A stretch of DNA of 64,000 nucleotides from Ophiura sarsii. Its lineage: Eukaryota > Echinodermata > Ophiuroidea > Amphilepidida > Ophiuridae. The stretch spans positions 33,463,359 through 33,527,358 of the forward strand of contig CM069456.1 of the NCBI GenBank assembly GCA_035610835.1, given 5' to 3'. The first letter of the stretch is position 1. Every line of letters begins with the position of its first letter. The position numbers were made by a program, and so were the translations under genes. Shown here in pieces: positions 37,051 to 48,781 of the stretch. A model generated the notes under the pieces. The model did not search any database. It was not told the origin of the DNA and saw nothing but the letters and a program-made list of their open reading frames with translations.

Positions 37051-38094
37051 TAAAACGCTATCAACAATACGAGCCAATGTTTGACCGTGACGTGTGGCTA
37101 TGTCTAGAGACAACTCTAAAACATGACACTACTACAACGTCACTGCGTAATAGAATATCAATGCAAACATCTATAAGGGTTGTCCTTATACATGTTATAT
37201 GCTTATTAATAATTCATATTTGTTTTCTAGCTGAAAGTACGACAAATAAGATACAAAGCCTACAAATAATATGATTCGGTTCATGATAGCTCTATACAGT
37301 TTTGCTTTGTTATTGACGAAACCGTATGATTAAACCGCTTTTGAAAATTGGCCCTTAGTCAGTTAGCCACATTTTGAACCATATTCGCAAAGTTATATCA
37401 TTAGAACATGAAAACCAACCAACAGATTTAGGATGATTGCTGGTTGCCGATGGTTAAATTTATCATTCCTTTGTTAAGAGAATATCTGAAAACAATCTAA
37501 AATATCTTTAAGGTCATATATTTATGAATGCCAAATACTGAACAGAGAGTAATGATGTGGAAAAGGTGCACTCTTCTTATTGACACCTCGTCACGCCACA
37601 TATTAACATCAGTATCTCAACCTGTCACTTCAACTTCTAAGATTTCATGTATTCATTACTATACACTTTGGTGGCCTCAACCTTGCTTGATAACGCCACA
37701 CTCTGGCTTAAATATCTAACGATGGCTTAGCAGGAATAACATCATTATTTATTTATCTTAATATTTAATTGTTGACCACAACGTGCTATGTCTAGACATA
37801 TAATAGCAACATAACACTTCGACTTCACAACGAATGAGTAATTGTTATACTTTAACATTTGAGTCAATAGAGTTCAATTTAAGTAATAGGAAAATAAATG
37901 AAAAGTAATAGGAAAATGAAGTAAGTCTTGCCTGTCTTATATCCCAGGACGTGTCCTAAATTTATTTGAATGAGACGGTAATCAGTCGTCCCATCGGATC
38001 CTGAGGGATTAGGTTCTTGGCCAAAATGAAAACTAACACCGAGTGCTCAAATACAGTTGAAAGAATTGAGAAAGACTACTGTTATGGTAATTTA

Positions 38095-38406
38095 AACTCA
38101 ATGTTCAAATTATAGAAAAAGCTTTTCAAATGATCTGTGAAAAACTTATTTTGTCGCAAAATCGTGCTTTTCAACAGAAACTCAGTTTTTTAATTACCAC
38201 ATACAGTTGATACACTCATTTTTTCATTTTTTCATGAACATTTCACATTTACATGTTTATCAGAACATGAAAATCTCTGTTTTATTTCTATAAACCTTGT
38301 TTTTCACTTGATAAAAAGATATAAACTCAGTTTATCATTTGAAAGTTTTTTCTCAGAAAGACTCAGTTTATCGGTGACAAACTAAATGTTTCTATATTTT
38401 GAGCAT
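38095..38406. mobile_element. Foldback element, unit C copy
   Basis: Ortholog of 6971-7290, with more substitutions in the left arm. Confidence 0.5.
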
Positions 38407-40576
38407 GCCATATACATTAAAGCAGAACTGTCCTTGAAATCGAAATAAGCCTTAACGGGTATAATAGAATAAATGACATACATTGTATATTTAAAACTAT
38501 TATGAAGATAAGAAGATACAAATATCAGGGCAAAAAATAGTAGCTTCAGAGGGGTGGTGATTTGGAAAATAGGTGAGTCTAGGTGTCAGAATATCATCAT
38601 ATGTGATATTTTTGTATTTATAGAACATTGTCATATCTGGAGGAAAATCACGCTAATCATAAACACAAGTTATGAAGAAACGAAATATCTAAGTATTTGC
38701 ATACATCTTATTTAAGTCTATTATATTTATCAACGTTTTACACCTGTCGTTCTAGTCTCCAGGCGTTGTGTTTGAAACAGAATGTCAGATGGATATCTGT
38801 GGTCAGAGAAAATTAAATTTGACAATACACTTTGATCTAAAACTATCACTGTCTAGACGGTTTTTCTTTATTTGGGATTCTTACAACGGAGCCAGTTATA
38901 GTGTAAGGACAGCTCTATTTTCTTAAGGATTTAAACAGAAAGTTTTATTCAAATATGTATGATCGCATGTATGTCGCTTTCAATCATACGTTTTATGATG
39001 ATGTAAATGATCTCAATTCAATTGTTCTTTGGTGTTTATCAATGAAAATATATGTAAAAGCTGAAAACAAAAAATATTTTTGTAGACGAATGGACGATAA
39101 GTTTCATCTTGGTATGTACATATATATAATATTGAAATGCAGTATCATGTTAATTTGAGGATATTGTAAGCAGTAAATGGAACAAGGCTCATTGTAAAGT
39201 ATACACACTGTATAGCAAAAACTAGATCAGGCTGAACATTTGCCAATGACTTGTCACAGTTTATTACATTTATTCAGAAACTACCTGAAAGGATCCGTGT
39301 AGGAACATTGACATTATTTTGATTACATTTAAAATGCACTTATTGAGTTGACTGCTGATGTGATTGCCTCGGATATACATCCACATTAGTCATGGTTTTA
39401 ATTAAGACAGCATCCTCAGTCACTTGGTATAGACGAGGCTGACGAGTACAGTGCCGTTATTTGTCTATAGTTTTGAAGTAAATTAAGAAAAAATTAATCA
39501 AGAACTTTGTAGATTGGACCCCACTAAATGTACCTAAAGTTCGATGCCTTCCATTTTACCTCTGAGTAAAGACTTGTGAATAAGACAGTGTGGTCTTTGA
39601 TGCGTCCATGATGCTGTTTAAGTGTGTGTTATTATGTCCAGTACCTTGTTTTGCAACCGCAATGTAAATATGAATGACCAGCCAACTGTAATGTTATATT
39701 AAACTTATCACAATGTTTAATTTTCCTGAATTTAAATCAAAGGCTTATGTAAGATATTATATCACCTACAGTTAGAAAAAGGGCCATTTAGTATTGAAGT
39801 CCATTGCAATAATTTGAACCGTTAAAGTGGTTTCCGAAATATTCAATCATACTGTTTCTTATACACACAAGCAAACACATTAAAATTCTAAACACTGTAT
39901 TGTGTACAAGAGACCTCGCCCATTCTCTATCTGACCTAAAATGAGACATGTCACCAAAGCACTGACAATCCAGTCTTTGCATGAACCTTGAATGATCTAT
40001 TTCCTTTTTAGTTTATAAGTGTATTATTTTAGATTGTCTAGTACACACTAGACAAATTGTAAGGCAAGCCCTGAGGGTAATGGAATTGATCTATAAGAAG
40101 AGGCGATCAAGAAAGATACATTTCGCAATCATTTTCTATAATCATGAATCACACGTTATGTGATATTATACAGCTTGTTATTTAATCTCTTGGTGTAACT
40201 CATCGTGCAACGGTAAATTGGATTTTAATTTCCCTTGTGACATGTTTTCAATCATTATTACTCTAGATATACATTACAGGTCAGATTTAAATATATTTTT
40301 CTAAACTAAGGCAACACAATACCAAACAAAATAATCTTCATTCGGTTCACCAAAAAAGCAAAAAATAAAACCTTCTAGGTACAGTCAAAGCATAGTAAAA
40401 AGCTCATTTTTTGGAAGAAATGTTGCCAAAAATATTTGGAGGACTTCAATTCTACTTTATCTTTTACTTTGACAAAATCACAAATTGAGATTAATAATTT
40501 AAACAAAAAGTTTTCACACGAATAAAATTCAATCATGTGTCAATTATTGGGGGAATATATTTGTTATACTAATCTA

Positions 40577-41245
40577 CAGGGTGAGTCAAAAAGAAGTTGT
40601 ACGGGAATGAATATTTGTTTAAAAAAAGACCCAACAAATTTGACAAAGCAATGAGGCACGTATTCAAAGAGCAACTTATTCCGCTCGTATTACAAAAGGA
40701 ATCATTGAAATCGATTATTTATATCAGGAGCTATGTCTGTTTTAAATAAAAGAATAAAATAACCCCTTTTTTAGCTGTCCACGGAACGCTTTTAAATTCT
40801 CTTGAAATCTTTCCACTCTAAGTGGGCAGCAAAATGGTTGCTGATGTTTGTCCTCTAAGGTGTCTTAATTGTTTTAAGTGGGCCTTCAATGCTTAATCAT
40901 TTTCTTATTGTTGTCACTGATTTTTTATTTTATGCACACCATTCCCACTTGTGTTGAAACTCCCGGGCTTTAATCTCATTTGAATATGAATGCCCGTGTG
41001 TACATTTTTCTGCCCACTTAGAGTGGATAGATTTCAAGAAGATTAAGCGTTCTGTGGACAGCTAAAAAAGGGTATCTTTTATTAAAACAGGCATAGCTCC
41101 TGATATAATTGACCGATTTCAATGATTCCTTTTGTCATATAAGCGGAGTAAGTTGCTCTTTGAAAACGTGCCTCATTGGTTTGTCAAATTCGTTTGGTAT
41201 ATTTTTAAACAAATATTCATTCTCGTACAACTTCTTTTTGACTCG
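40577..41245. mobile_element. 669 bp foldback element, Tc1/mariner-like, TA target site
   Basis: The left end CAGGGTGAGTCAAAAAGAAG is mirrored by CTTCTTTTTGACTCG at the right. The arms of about 250 bp also share AAACAAATATTCATTC, GCCTCATTG and CCACTCTAAGTGGGCAG. TA stands on both sides (40575-40576 and 41246-41247). The right tip is a few bases short. There is no coding frame. Confidence 0.75.
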
Positions 41246-41335
41246 TAATTAGTTAGTTTAAGGGGGTGTGTACCCTCAGCATAGGCTCCGTAAAACTGCT
41301 GTTACTCCTTCATTATTTATTTAATCTATATAAAT

Positions 41336-41439
41336 TATAAGTTAAACCATTTGGAAAGGTAGTTGCTACTCTGAGTTTCACGCTCGTGCGATCATCAGGC
41401 AAGAGCTAGCAACTACTGTTCCAAATGGTTTAACTTATA
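41336..41439. repeat. Hairpin-forming inverted repeat
   Basis: ATAAGTTAAACCATTTGG and AGTAGTTGCTA-type arms face their complements (TAGCAACTACTG and CCAAATGGTTTAACTTAT) across a spacer of about 40 bp. Confidence 0.75.
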
Positions 41440-42295
41440 TTTCGCTCTGCATCGCATTGAGCACACTTCAAAAAGATTGCTTCTTTACCAGTAATCTATA
41501 TAAAAGTATACATTTTCTTGAAGAAAAGGGTTCAATGAATCCAATCATGAACATGAAATTGACCATTTTGAACCCCCCCCCCAAAAAAAAAACCCACAAC
41601 AACTTGGTTTTTGAAACAATTTAGGTTTCGTCAAGATAACAGCAAATATATTTTGTCAAATTTTGTCATTCTAGATTATTATAATCCTAATCAAATTCTC
41701 TAGGAAGGTTTTGTTTGTTTTAAATATCTGATTTATTTTTGAATTATTGACCAAAAAGGGCCAAGAATGTGATTTTATTGATATGCGAGGTAAAAAAAAA
41801 ATCACATTTTTTAGACAATTTTATTAAGATTATAATAAATCTAGAACGACCAAAATTGGCAAAATATAATTTTTTAACCAAAAAATAGAATTTTTCAAAA
41901 TAAAAATGGCTATAAAAATTCAAAGAAGAAACAAATTGCAAAAAGGCTATGCTATCACCTGTAGAATTATTTAGTCTAGCTCCATTCTAAATTTCAACTT
42001 ACAACATGTTTCCGTTTTTAAGAAAAGATCCCGGGATTGATCAATTTGACCATTTTGCGAAAACCGCTTTTGAAGTCTAGAAACACTTTTCTTATTTATT
42101 ATGCAAATTAGGTACAACATTTACATTTTTAATACCATACTAAAGTTTGCTGTTTCAATTATCACAATTGTTGGTGGTATTTTCATGGCAATAGCTTCTT
42201 TATATTATAATTTACCATGTACACATCACCGTTGGAAGACGTCATTGATTTACATGGCCTTGGCATCTAGCGCCACCTGTATTAAAAGTAAACCT

Positions 42296-42416
42296 ACTTA
42301 TGAGACAATTTTTGCACCATAATGTTTTTAAGGACCAGTGATTACACTGACGAAATTTCATCGATATAGCTCCTTCACTTCTGGGTGATGTCAAGAACTT
42401 TTTGCTACCCCCTCGT
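42296..42416 (-). mobile_element. Solo end of a mariner-like element, unit C, inverted
   Basis: Reverse complement of 31438-31557 with a few changes, ending CTACCCCCTCGT. It sits at a different place in the unit than in B, so these are independent insertions or parts of different elements. Confidence 0.55.
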
Positions 42417-43021
42417 ATGTTATACCACCATTTGCGAGAATTGTCTAAGAGTTTCGACTTTGCCGTAACTTTAGAACCGCAGCTCCGATTTGTGTGAAAT
42501 AAAAAGCAGAAGAAAGAAAAATATTAGATGCTTCCTATGAGCATAATTTTCAAGCTACTACATGGTGTACCATTACCTAAACCTGAAAGCAATTGAAGAA
42601 TAATATACGTTAACATAGAATAAGTTCCATGACTCACCAACTAAACAAGCATAGTAGAAAAAATGGCACAGTTTATCATGGTCTATGCCCCCGAAACTGC
42701 TAAACCAAAGACCATCAGCACACCTTTATGTCATGGTATGTGGATAATTTTAAACAAATGTCGTCTTCATTTGAAGAACTTCAGGTTCTATCTGAAGAGG
42801 GTTACTGATGGTCATAAAAACACACACAGGAGCACCGTTATATGATCCGAACTCAACGTTGTCACTTGAAAAATGAACTCAGATTTTCCATACACAGCTA
42901 TAAACGTCAACAGCTATAGAGATTCCTCGTTGTCTGAGTGTAGGCCTACAGTTTATTAGGGACACCCTCATTTGGATTTGGATCCCATCGTTAATGCCAT
43001 CAGGGATTATTACCAAGTTAA

Positions 43022-43259
43022 CACTTTCCACGCGGCTATTAGTTTTACCATATAAAAACAGATTTTTCAGAAACCTTTCCCAATTTTCAAAGTCTATTTC
43101 AAGGATTACTGAACCAATACTAGACATGTTTGTACTTATTTCAATGCATTTCTCATTGTGACTCTAAATATGATAATGTAATTCAATAATGTTGACATTT
43201 TTTAAACATTTTGTGAACTTTTGGAATGTCGTCTGCAGCTGCCTGCCGCGTGGAAAGTG
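43022..43259. mobile_element. 238 bp MITE with TTAA target duplication (piggyBac-like)
   Basis: The perfect 15 bp inverted ends CACTTTCCACGCGGC and GCCGCGTGGAAAGTG are flanked by TTAA on both sides (43018-43021 and 43260-43263). Unit A retains one TTAA at the empty site (CAGGTTAACGAACG). TTAA duplication is typical of piggyBac and a few other groups. The superfamily is inferred from that alone. Confidence 0.85.
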
Positions 43260-44397
43260 TTAACGAACGAGCTTGACAAGGTTAATCTGATGATTGACTA
43301 TGCATTTTATAATTTCCTGTACAATATGGATTATTAAATTAGTCTGTTCGAACAGAAAATAAGGTTTAATCACAGATGGTGGCTGTGGTTTAATGAACTG
43401 TGCTGAAATGAGTTTGACCATGCGTCTTTGCTGCTCATGTCTTGTTGTCATAAACTAAACAAACACATCGATTATACTTGATTGATTGTTGAATATTGAA
43501 GGCCACACTGCATAACTTGTACATACGGCTCATGATACATATAAGTGACTTTAACGTAATACTTTTACCATAGGCGATAAAGTAATGTGTTGCAATACTA
43601 CAAGTAAACTAAGACAATGCAAACCTAAATCATGGGGACATTTTATTTTGTCTAAGTACAATTTTCATGGATGTTATGGTAAAATATTATTACATTGGCG
43701 CCTATCGCAACAGTCTTACGTAAGAGTCACTTACGTATAAGCCATACATACTGGTTTTAAATTGAAATTCTATTTGCGGTACCTAAGCAGACCTCAATCG
43801 GTGACTTAATGAGACTCGCAATATGTGTAAAAGACTGATTGAATGAACAATATTAGGGACCATCCCAGACCTTGATTGAAACCGGGTCATTGGGCTAATT
43901 AATCGGGTTTTTTGTTGTTGTTGCTACACAAAGTCTGCCATAATTGCACAACGAGTTGCTTTATAATTCCTGGGTATTATCATCGATATTAAATGGTTAT
44001 CTTGAACGGACACCTGCTTTATACTTTACCATGTTTGTAAGGACGCGTTTGCTTCCGACGAACGTCATGAAGATGCTGTGAGAATGACACTTAAAATGGG
44101 CAATATCCGGCTTTCTGTTTAAGTAGAGGTAGAATCAGGCAACGACCATTACCGTAACCATTACGACAATAACGAGATATATAATACATGATACCGGAAA
44201 ACATGATAGAAAACACAATGGGGCAATAATGATATTGCGAAAGGCAAACGATTCCAAAGGTAAGGATGGGCAGTTTAAGGTATGGATTCAAAGTACTCAC
44301 ACTTTTATGAAATAAATAAATAAAAAGAGAAAACAAGATACATTTGATAACAAAAGGCTTCTCTTGCAAAATCACAAAAATGCAATGCCAAAGTGTA

Positions 44398-44818
44398 CTA
44401 AGAGTATCGGTCAATACTGGAACATAACAATTGCCAGTATCGCTCGATACTGGTACGAGTATTGGTCGATACTGTAACATCAACTTTTGTTCCAGTATCG
44501 AGTGACACTGGAACGTTTTTATATTGCGATACTGGCACACATGCTACAGGAAGTGATTTGTTCCAGTATTGGACGATACTGGTTCATAATTGTGTTCCAG
44601 TATCGCCCGATATTGTTACATTTTATATGTCCTAGTATCGTCCGATACTGGAACACTGACGTTGTACCAGTATCGAACGATACCGGGTGTCATGTATCGG
44701 GCGATACTAGGTGTTCCAGTATCGGACGATACTAGGTGTTCCAGTATCGGACGATACTAAGTGTTCCAGTATCGGACGATATTGGGTGTTCCTGTATCGG
44801 AAGATACTTTAGTTTGAT
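44398..44818. repeat. Regular palindromic minisatellite, CCAGTATCG type
   Basis: The longest and most regular array of this motif. Its right half repeats GTTCCAGTATCGGACGATAC with ACTAGGT-type spacers at about 25 bp period (44690-44800). Each unit is a near-perfect palindrome. It is absent from units A and B at the equivalent place. Confidence 0.85.
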
Positions 44819-45063
44819 CAGTTTCAAATTAGCGAAACCTCCTTACATCAGCGTGTGAATACAGAAGGACAAAAGGACGCATGAGGGCAACAAGCCGAAC
44901 TGTGCAGCATGCGTGACGTGTGCGTGCGGCTAAAAATGCGTGCGTGTGGCCTTAATCGCGCGCGTATTCTTGGATTACTTTTGTGCGCGGAGAGATAAAA
45001 TCGAATATTTCTCCCCAATTTGGAGCTGATTAAACTATAGTACAGTCCAGAATCTGGGACCTA

Positions 45064-45746
45064 AGGGAGCGTTCATAAATACTTTGGTGGGGGGGGGGGG
45101 CTGGATAATTATAGGGGGGGGGGCCCAAACAGTTTTGATACTCTGCAAAGGGGGGGGGGGGGGGTCAAACAAGTTTTTGATAACCACAACAGAGGGGGGG
45201 GGGGGGGGGCGGGTTAAAAAGATTAAACACTTATTAGTTTCCAAAATTGTCTTCGACCCCAAACCCCTGCTTTACCTGTATGCACATTATTTACGGAACG
45301 TTCATAAATCAACGTAAAAATAGCTATTTGTTTTGGTCCACGGACCTACGTTCAAGTACTATCCTCCAGCAAAAAAAATGAAGGGCAAATTCATATCAAT
45401 AGCAAACAACAATTGTAAGCACATAGTATTCAAAGCCAGGATAATTGGAGGGAGCATCCTAATTGGTTTCATGAACAGAGAGAGATCCGTGCATAAGTAT
45501 GTGAAATTATTCAGGGGATTAAAGACCATGGCCAAAGATACCTGCAGTGGGAGTTCTGATTCACTCTAGATTCTACAACCTGCCCTCCTAGATGCGATGC
45601 GTCCATCAAAATAGAATATGATACATGGGGGGGGGGGGGGGGGGGGTCAAAACAGTTTGTGGCATGGCGAGAGGGGGTCAAAACAGTTTTGATATACCAA
45701 AAATGAAATTATCCAGCCCCCACCAAAGTATTTATGAACGGTCCCT
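45064..45746. mobile_element. 683 bp element with inverted ends and poly-G tracts
   Basis: The left end AGGGAGCGTTCATAAATACT and the right end AGTATTTATGAACGGTCCCT are inverted repeats, and the match continues with TTGGTGG and CCACCAA. The interior has five G runs of 10-18 bases, and words like GGTCAAACAAGTTTTTGATA recur. The family is not assigned and the target duplication is unclear. Interior open frames run through G tracts and are not convincing. Confidence 0.75.
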
Positions 45747-45779
45747 AAAGTACACTTTTCCAAATGCAGATACGACCTT

Positions 45780-46260
45780 TCTGCACCCAAACAACTCAAT
45801 TTAATCTGATGTCAAATTGAAGGACGGAGATCGACGGATATATGACAAGAGGTGATCAAGGAAACGAAGTGATTCTGCGAAAACACAGAGCAAATGAACT
45901 AATAATACCGCTGTGCTATACCGCGGTGGTAATACAATGTTTTCTTTTGTCCAGAGGACGAAATGTACTCATATTATATGAGGAATTCTCATTATTAGGG
46001 AAGTGCAGTGAGCTTTTGAGTCCATGCTCAAGATATCCTGAACACCTGGTGCAGATGGCGCATATATTATTCGACGTTGCTTTGAAATTATTCTGGTTTA
46101 AGTGGCGTTTTAATGGTTGTGCTAATGGCCTTTAAAGTATTGTACCTAAACTTCGAGCTTTTTCAAAAGAAATTTAATGACAACTTAAAAAAAAAAAAAA
46201 GATAAAAAAGGATCGGTCGGGCCTGTAGAACAGTTTCCTCCATTGCCTAGCCGTCATTTG
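45780..46260. other. Unit C private stretch, no recognised gene
   Basis: Lies between short homology to B 31395-31435 and resumed homology at 46270 (GTAGGTCAATTG). A 97-codon frame at 45842-46135 has no recognisable motif and no support from the sister units. Confidence 0.4.
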
Positions 46261-47348
46261 CTGCAGTATAATATGTAGGTCAATTGATCATGCTGCGGCA
46301 ACCACTGGGAGCACTGATCGCAATAAACTGATGTTGTTGATTGCATCACGAGACAACTTGTTTCATCAATCTAGTACGTTTGTTTGATCGAAACCGAAAC
46401 TACGTGTATTTTAATTCTCGCAGTTGTGCAGTTATGTTGACAGAACAATCTCATTCTGGGCAGTATAACATTATACCACGCTTCCATTTTTCATACCGGA
46501 TCTTTGGTAGCGAACAGGGAAATCAGAAAGTACTTAGTTAGTAACATAATTCCTAACTGGTAGGCCTATGCATCATTAACTAGATGGAATGGTATGATAT
46601 ACCGACGCAAATCACCTACCTGTCATTTTGTATTCATCTTATCCAACCTGGAAACCATATCATGTGTCAGAGGAGGATGAAAGATTTTATTTATTGATGC
46701 ATAACCGCTGCCAATTTGATATAGTGTCACATCTATCACATATATGCAACAAGTAAGAGTGACGCTTCAACATTGGTACATGTATCAGTGGATCACTGGG
46801 TCTTACGATACAAACATGATGTCAAACACATGTTGCTGTGCAATATGAATCAGTCGGTAATTTAGGGCGAAGGGTTTATTAAAGGTATAAATACCCAGTT
46901 TATATCTTCGAAACAATTTATAAAGATAATTTCTATTTGATTACAGATTGTAATTGCTGCTAGATATATCTTATAATGTTTTATTGCACTGATTTATACA
47001 TTTAACTTGTTGACCTGTTTGTCAATTTCTGTAAACGATTCTGAATTGCAGTTATCTCACTGTTAGAAAAACGACAGTTAAGGGAGTAAACTTGTGGGGA
47101 GTAACGGACAGGAGTAAGAAAAAAGAGTATTTTTTTACTCCACGAAGAGTAAAATCTCTGATTTCCCTTCATCTTTCGCGAAGTAAAATGACCACGTGCA
47201 GCGACGTGCAGTCATTAATCAACAAAAGAGTAACATTTACTCCCACAGAGAGCTGTATACCTGTTTTGGCTCATTCCGGTGCAATTTTAAATCCGCATTC
47301 GTGTAAATTTTACTCCGATGATCATGATGATAGGGAGCTAAACTGGTC

Positions 47349-47418
47349 ATGGCGGACGAAGTGGTGAAGCAAAGGCTTGTCAGCTGGGGATTGGAATCAA
47401 TTATTCCACAGTTTTCTG
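47349..47418 (+). CDS. Candidate first coding exon, possible SAM-domain N-terminus
   Basis: ATG at 47349 stands in a good initiation context (GTCATGG). It opens 23 codons plus one base, reading MADEVVKQRLVSWGLESIIP then QFS, and reaches a strong splice donor, G/GTAAGT, at 47419. The pattern VxxRLxxWGLexIIpqF resembles the start of a SAM (sterile alpha motif) domain, a protein-interaction fold. That is a family resemblance only. The exon sits immediately right of tandem unit C. No following exon is recognisable before the composite retroelement, so the next exon would lie beyond the window or the gene is dead. A short chance ORF with a donor-like site remains possible. Confidence 0.35.
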
Positions 47419-47539
47419 GTAAGTATTATACAAAATTATTATTATTATTTAGTAATCGATCAAAAGGCGGACGGACATAATACCTGCCAATCTTGCACAT
47501 GCTGAACGTATGTATCATGATATAATATAGCTCAATGGA

Positions 47540-48081
47540 GCGGATTTGTGAAAAAGATGTTCACTTTTGGAAGGAAGCATGAAAATTGGCACATAGGGGT
47601 ATTTTGATGCGCTGATTTCAAAAAATCACGGAACCACATTTTTTGAGCAATGGTGCGGCGGCCATCTTGAATTTCAAAATGGCCGCCATAAAAATATAGG
47701 AGATTTAGTAAAATTGCTCTAAATCAAATACTTTTGAGATTCATACCCCCAGATTTCACCAATATGTTCTCTATAACATGGTGCACAATTTCAGATGGAT
47801 TTGCTGTGCCGGTTGTACTTTGGTTATTACTTGTTACCATGGAAACCATCAAAAATAGACATTTTTGGGCAAAAATGTCTCTAAAATCACTCTTATTTGG
47901 AGATTTTTGATATCTATTCATCATGATATTGCTTTTAGTATCATCTGCAATTATACATAATATGGATGAAAAATTTGGAGTGGTATCCATGGAAACTTTT
48001 TAAATGGCGGTTTGACGAAATATATGTCAAAATCACTTCTTTTTCAACCATTTTCACCAATCAATTGCTGGTAAAACACTA
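47540..48081 (+). repeat. Repeat flanking the composite element, left side
   Basis: From 47692 (ATAAAAATATAGGAGATTTA) the sequence matches 62618-62790 almost exactly, including ACTTGTTACCATGGAAACCA. Preceding it are ATGGCCGCC and GCGGCCATCTTGAA words. The composite retroelement begins at 48082 inside this repeat family. Confidence 0.75.
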
Positions 48082-48478
48082 GTTATAGAAAATGTGGTGG
48101 GGTTAAGACGCAACCTGAAATCTAAATCTAGGAATTCTAAGGATGATAATAATAATCTGATAATTTTGGTCCGATATATTTCGGCCCGTGGGGTTATAAT
48201 GGGAATGTAATACGAGAATTACGTTGTTGGAAGGATATCGGAAGTGTTATATTATTTGGAGTTACGGTGGCTCTGAAAATTTTGTATGTGATGGTATTGC
48301 GGACGTGAGAGAGAAATTCTCATTAGGTGAGATTTTATCGTAATTTTGAAGGGGGAAATATGATGTTTTTGTGGTAGAATGGTAATAATGGCGGGTTTAT
48401 GGCGGGAATTTGTAAGGTGAAATTTTAGCGTAATTTTGTTGGGAGGATATTGGGAGTGTTTTATATTTGGAGTTTGGT

Positions 48479-48493
48479 GGCTCTGAAAGAGCC
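48479..48493 (-). terminator. Histone-type stem-loop, short-loop variant
   Basis: Minus-strand GGCTCTTTCAGAGCC followed by ACC. It has a 6 bp stem with one T fewer in the loop than the canonical 16-mer. Confidence 0.6.
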
Positions 48494-48734
48494 GTTGGGA
48501 ATGTGTTGGATTATTAGGAGTGTTTTATTTTTAAAGATGGTTTGTCGTTTTGGTGGCAAATATATTGCCGAGGATAAATATTTTTGGATGGATGTGAGTG
48601 GGTTATAAGTGTATTATATCCATTTTAAGAATATAATTTGGAGTTTTAAATAGGGCGGATATGTAGGTATTAGTTAAGAGGGAGAATATAAAGTTTTGTG
48701 TACCAGGCATATTACTCTTTTTGGAAGGTAGGGT

Positions 48735-48750
48735 GGCTCTGAAAAGAGCC
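48735..48750 (-). terminator. Canonical histone mRNA 3' stem-loop after ORF2 (left arm)
   Basis: Minus-strand GGCTCTTTTCAGAGCC preceded by CCAAC and followed by ACCCTACC. It starts 31 nt after the ORF2 stop (48782-48784). AAAAAGAG lies about 11-18 nt downstream, where histone pre-mRNAs carry the U7-binding element. Confidence 0.85.
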
Positions 48751-48781
48751 GTTGGTGCTGCAATAGCGGGTTTATGTTGAA

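Larger units (their letters stand above)
41258..42578. other. Unit C segment replacing 1.3 kb of the ancestral unit
   Basis: Units A and B have homologous sequence here (B 28711-29998), and C has unrelated DNA of nearly equal length. It holds a hairpin (41336-41439), homopolymer tracts near 41573-41600, and the inverted mariner-like end (42296-42416). Shared unit sequence resumes at AACCTGAAAGCAATTGAAG. No gene was recognised. Confidence 0.55.
34595..47062 (+). repeat. Large tandem unit C
   Basis: Third copy. It ends early, at about 47062, roughly 350 bp short of the unit end seen in A and B, where unrelated sequence with a candidate first exon begins. C has private insertions at 36601-36763, 40577-41245, 43022-43259 and 45064-45746. 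It has a private palindromic array at 44398-44818 and a replaced segment 41258-42578. It lacks the LINE relic shared by A and B (empty site near 46577). Confidence 0.85.

Noticed and set aside
44398..44818. CRISPR-like array (palindromic repeats with short spacers)
   Set aside because: Spacers are not unique sequences of constant length, the repeats are imperfect, the context is animal nuclear DNA, and there are no cas genes.
45084..45317. Glycine- or proline-rich ORFs through G/C tracts
   Set aside because: They are produced by homopolymer runs inside a transposable element.
47092..47367. 91-codon ORF overlapping the candidate first exon
   Set aside because: It is in another frame, rich in repeated GAGTAA words, and lacks recognisable features.
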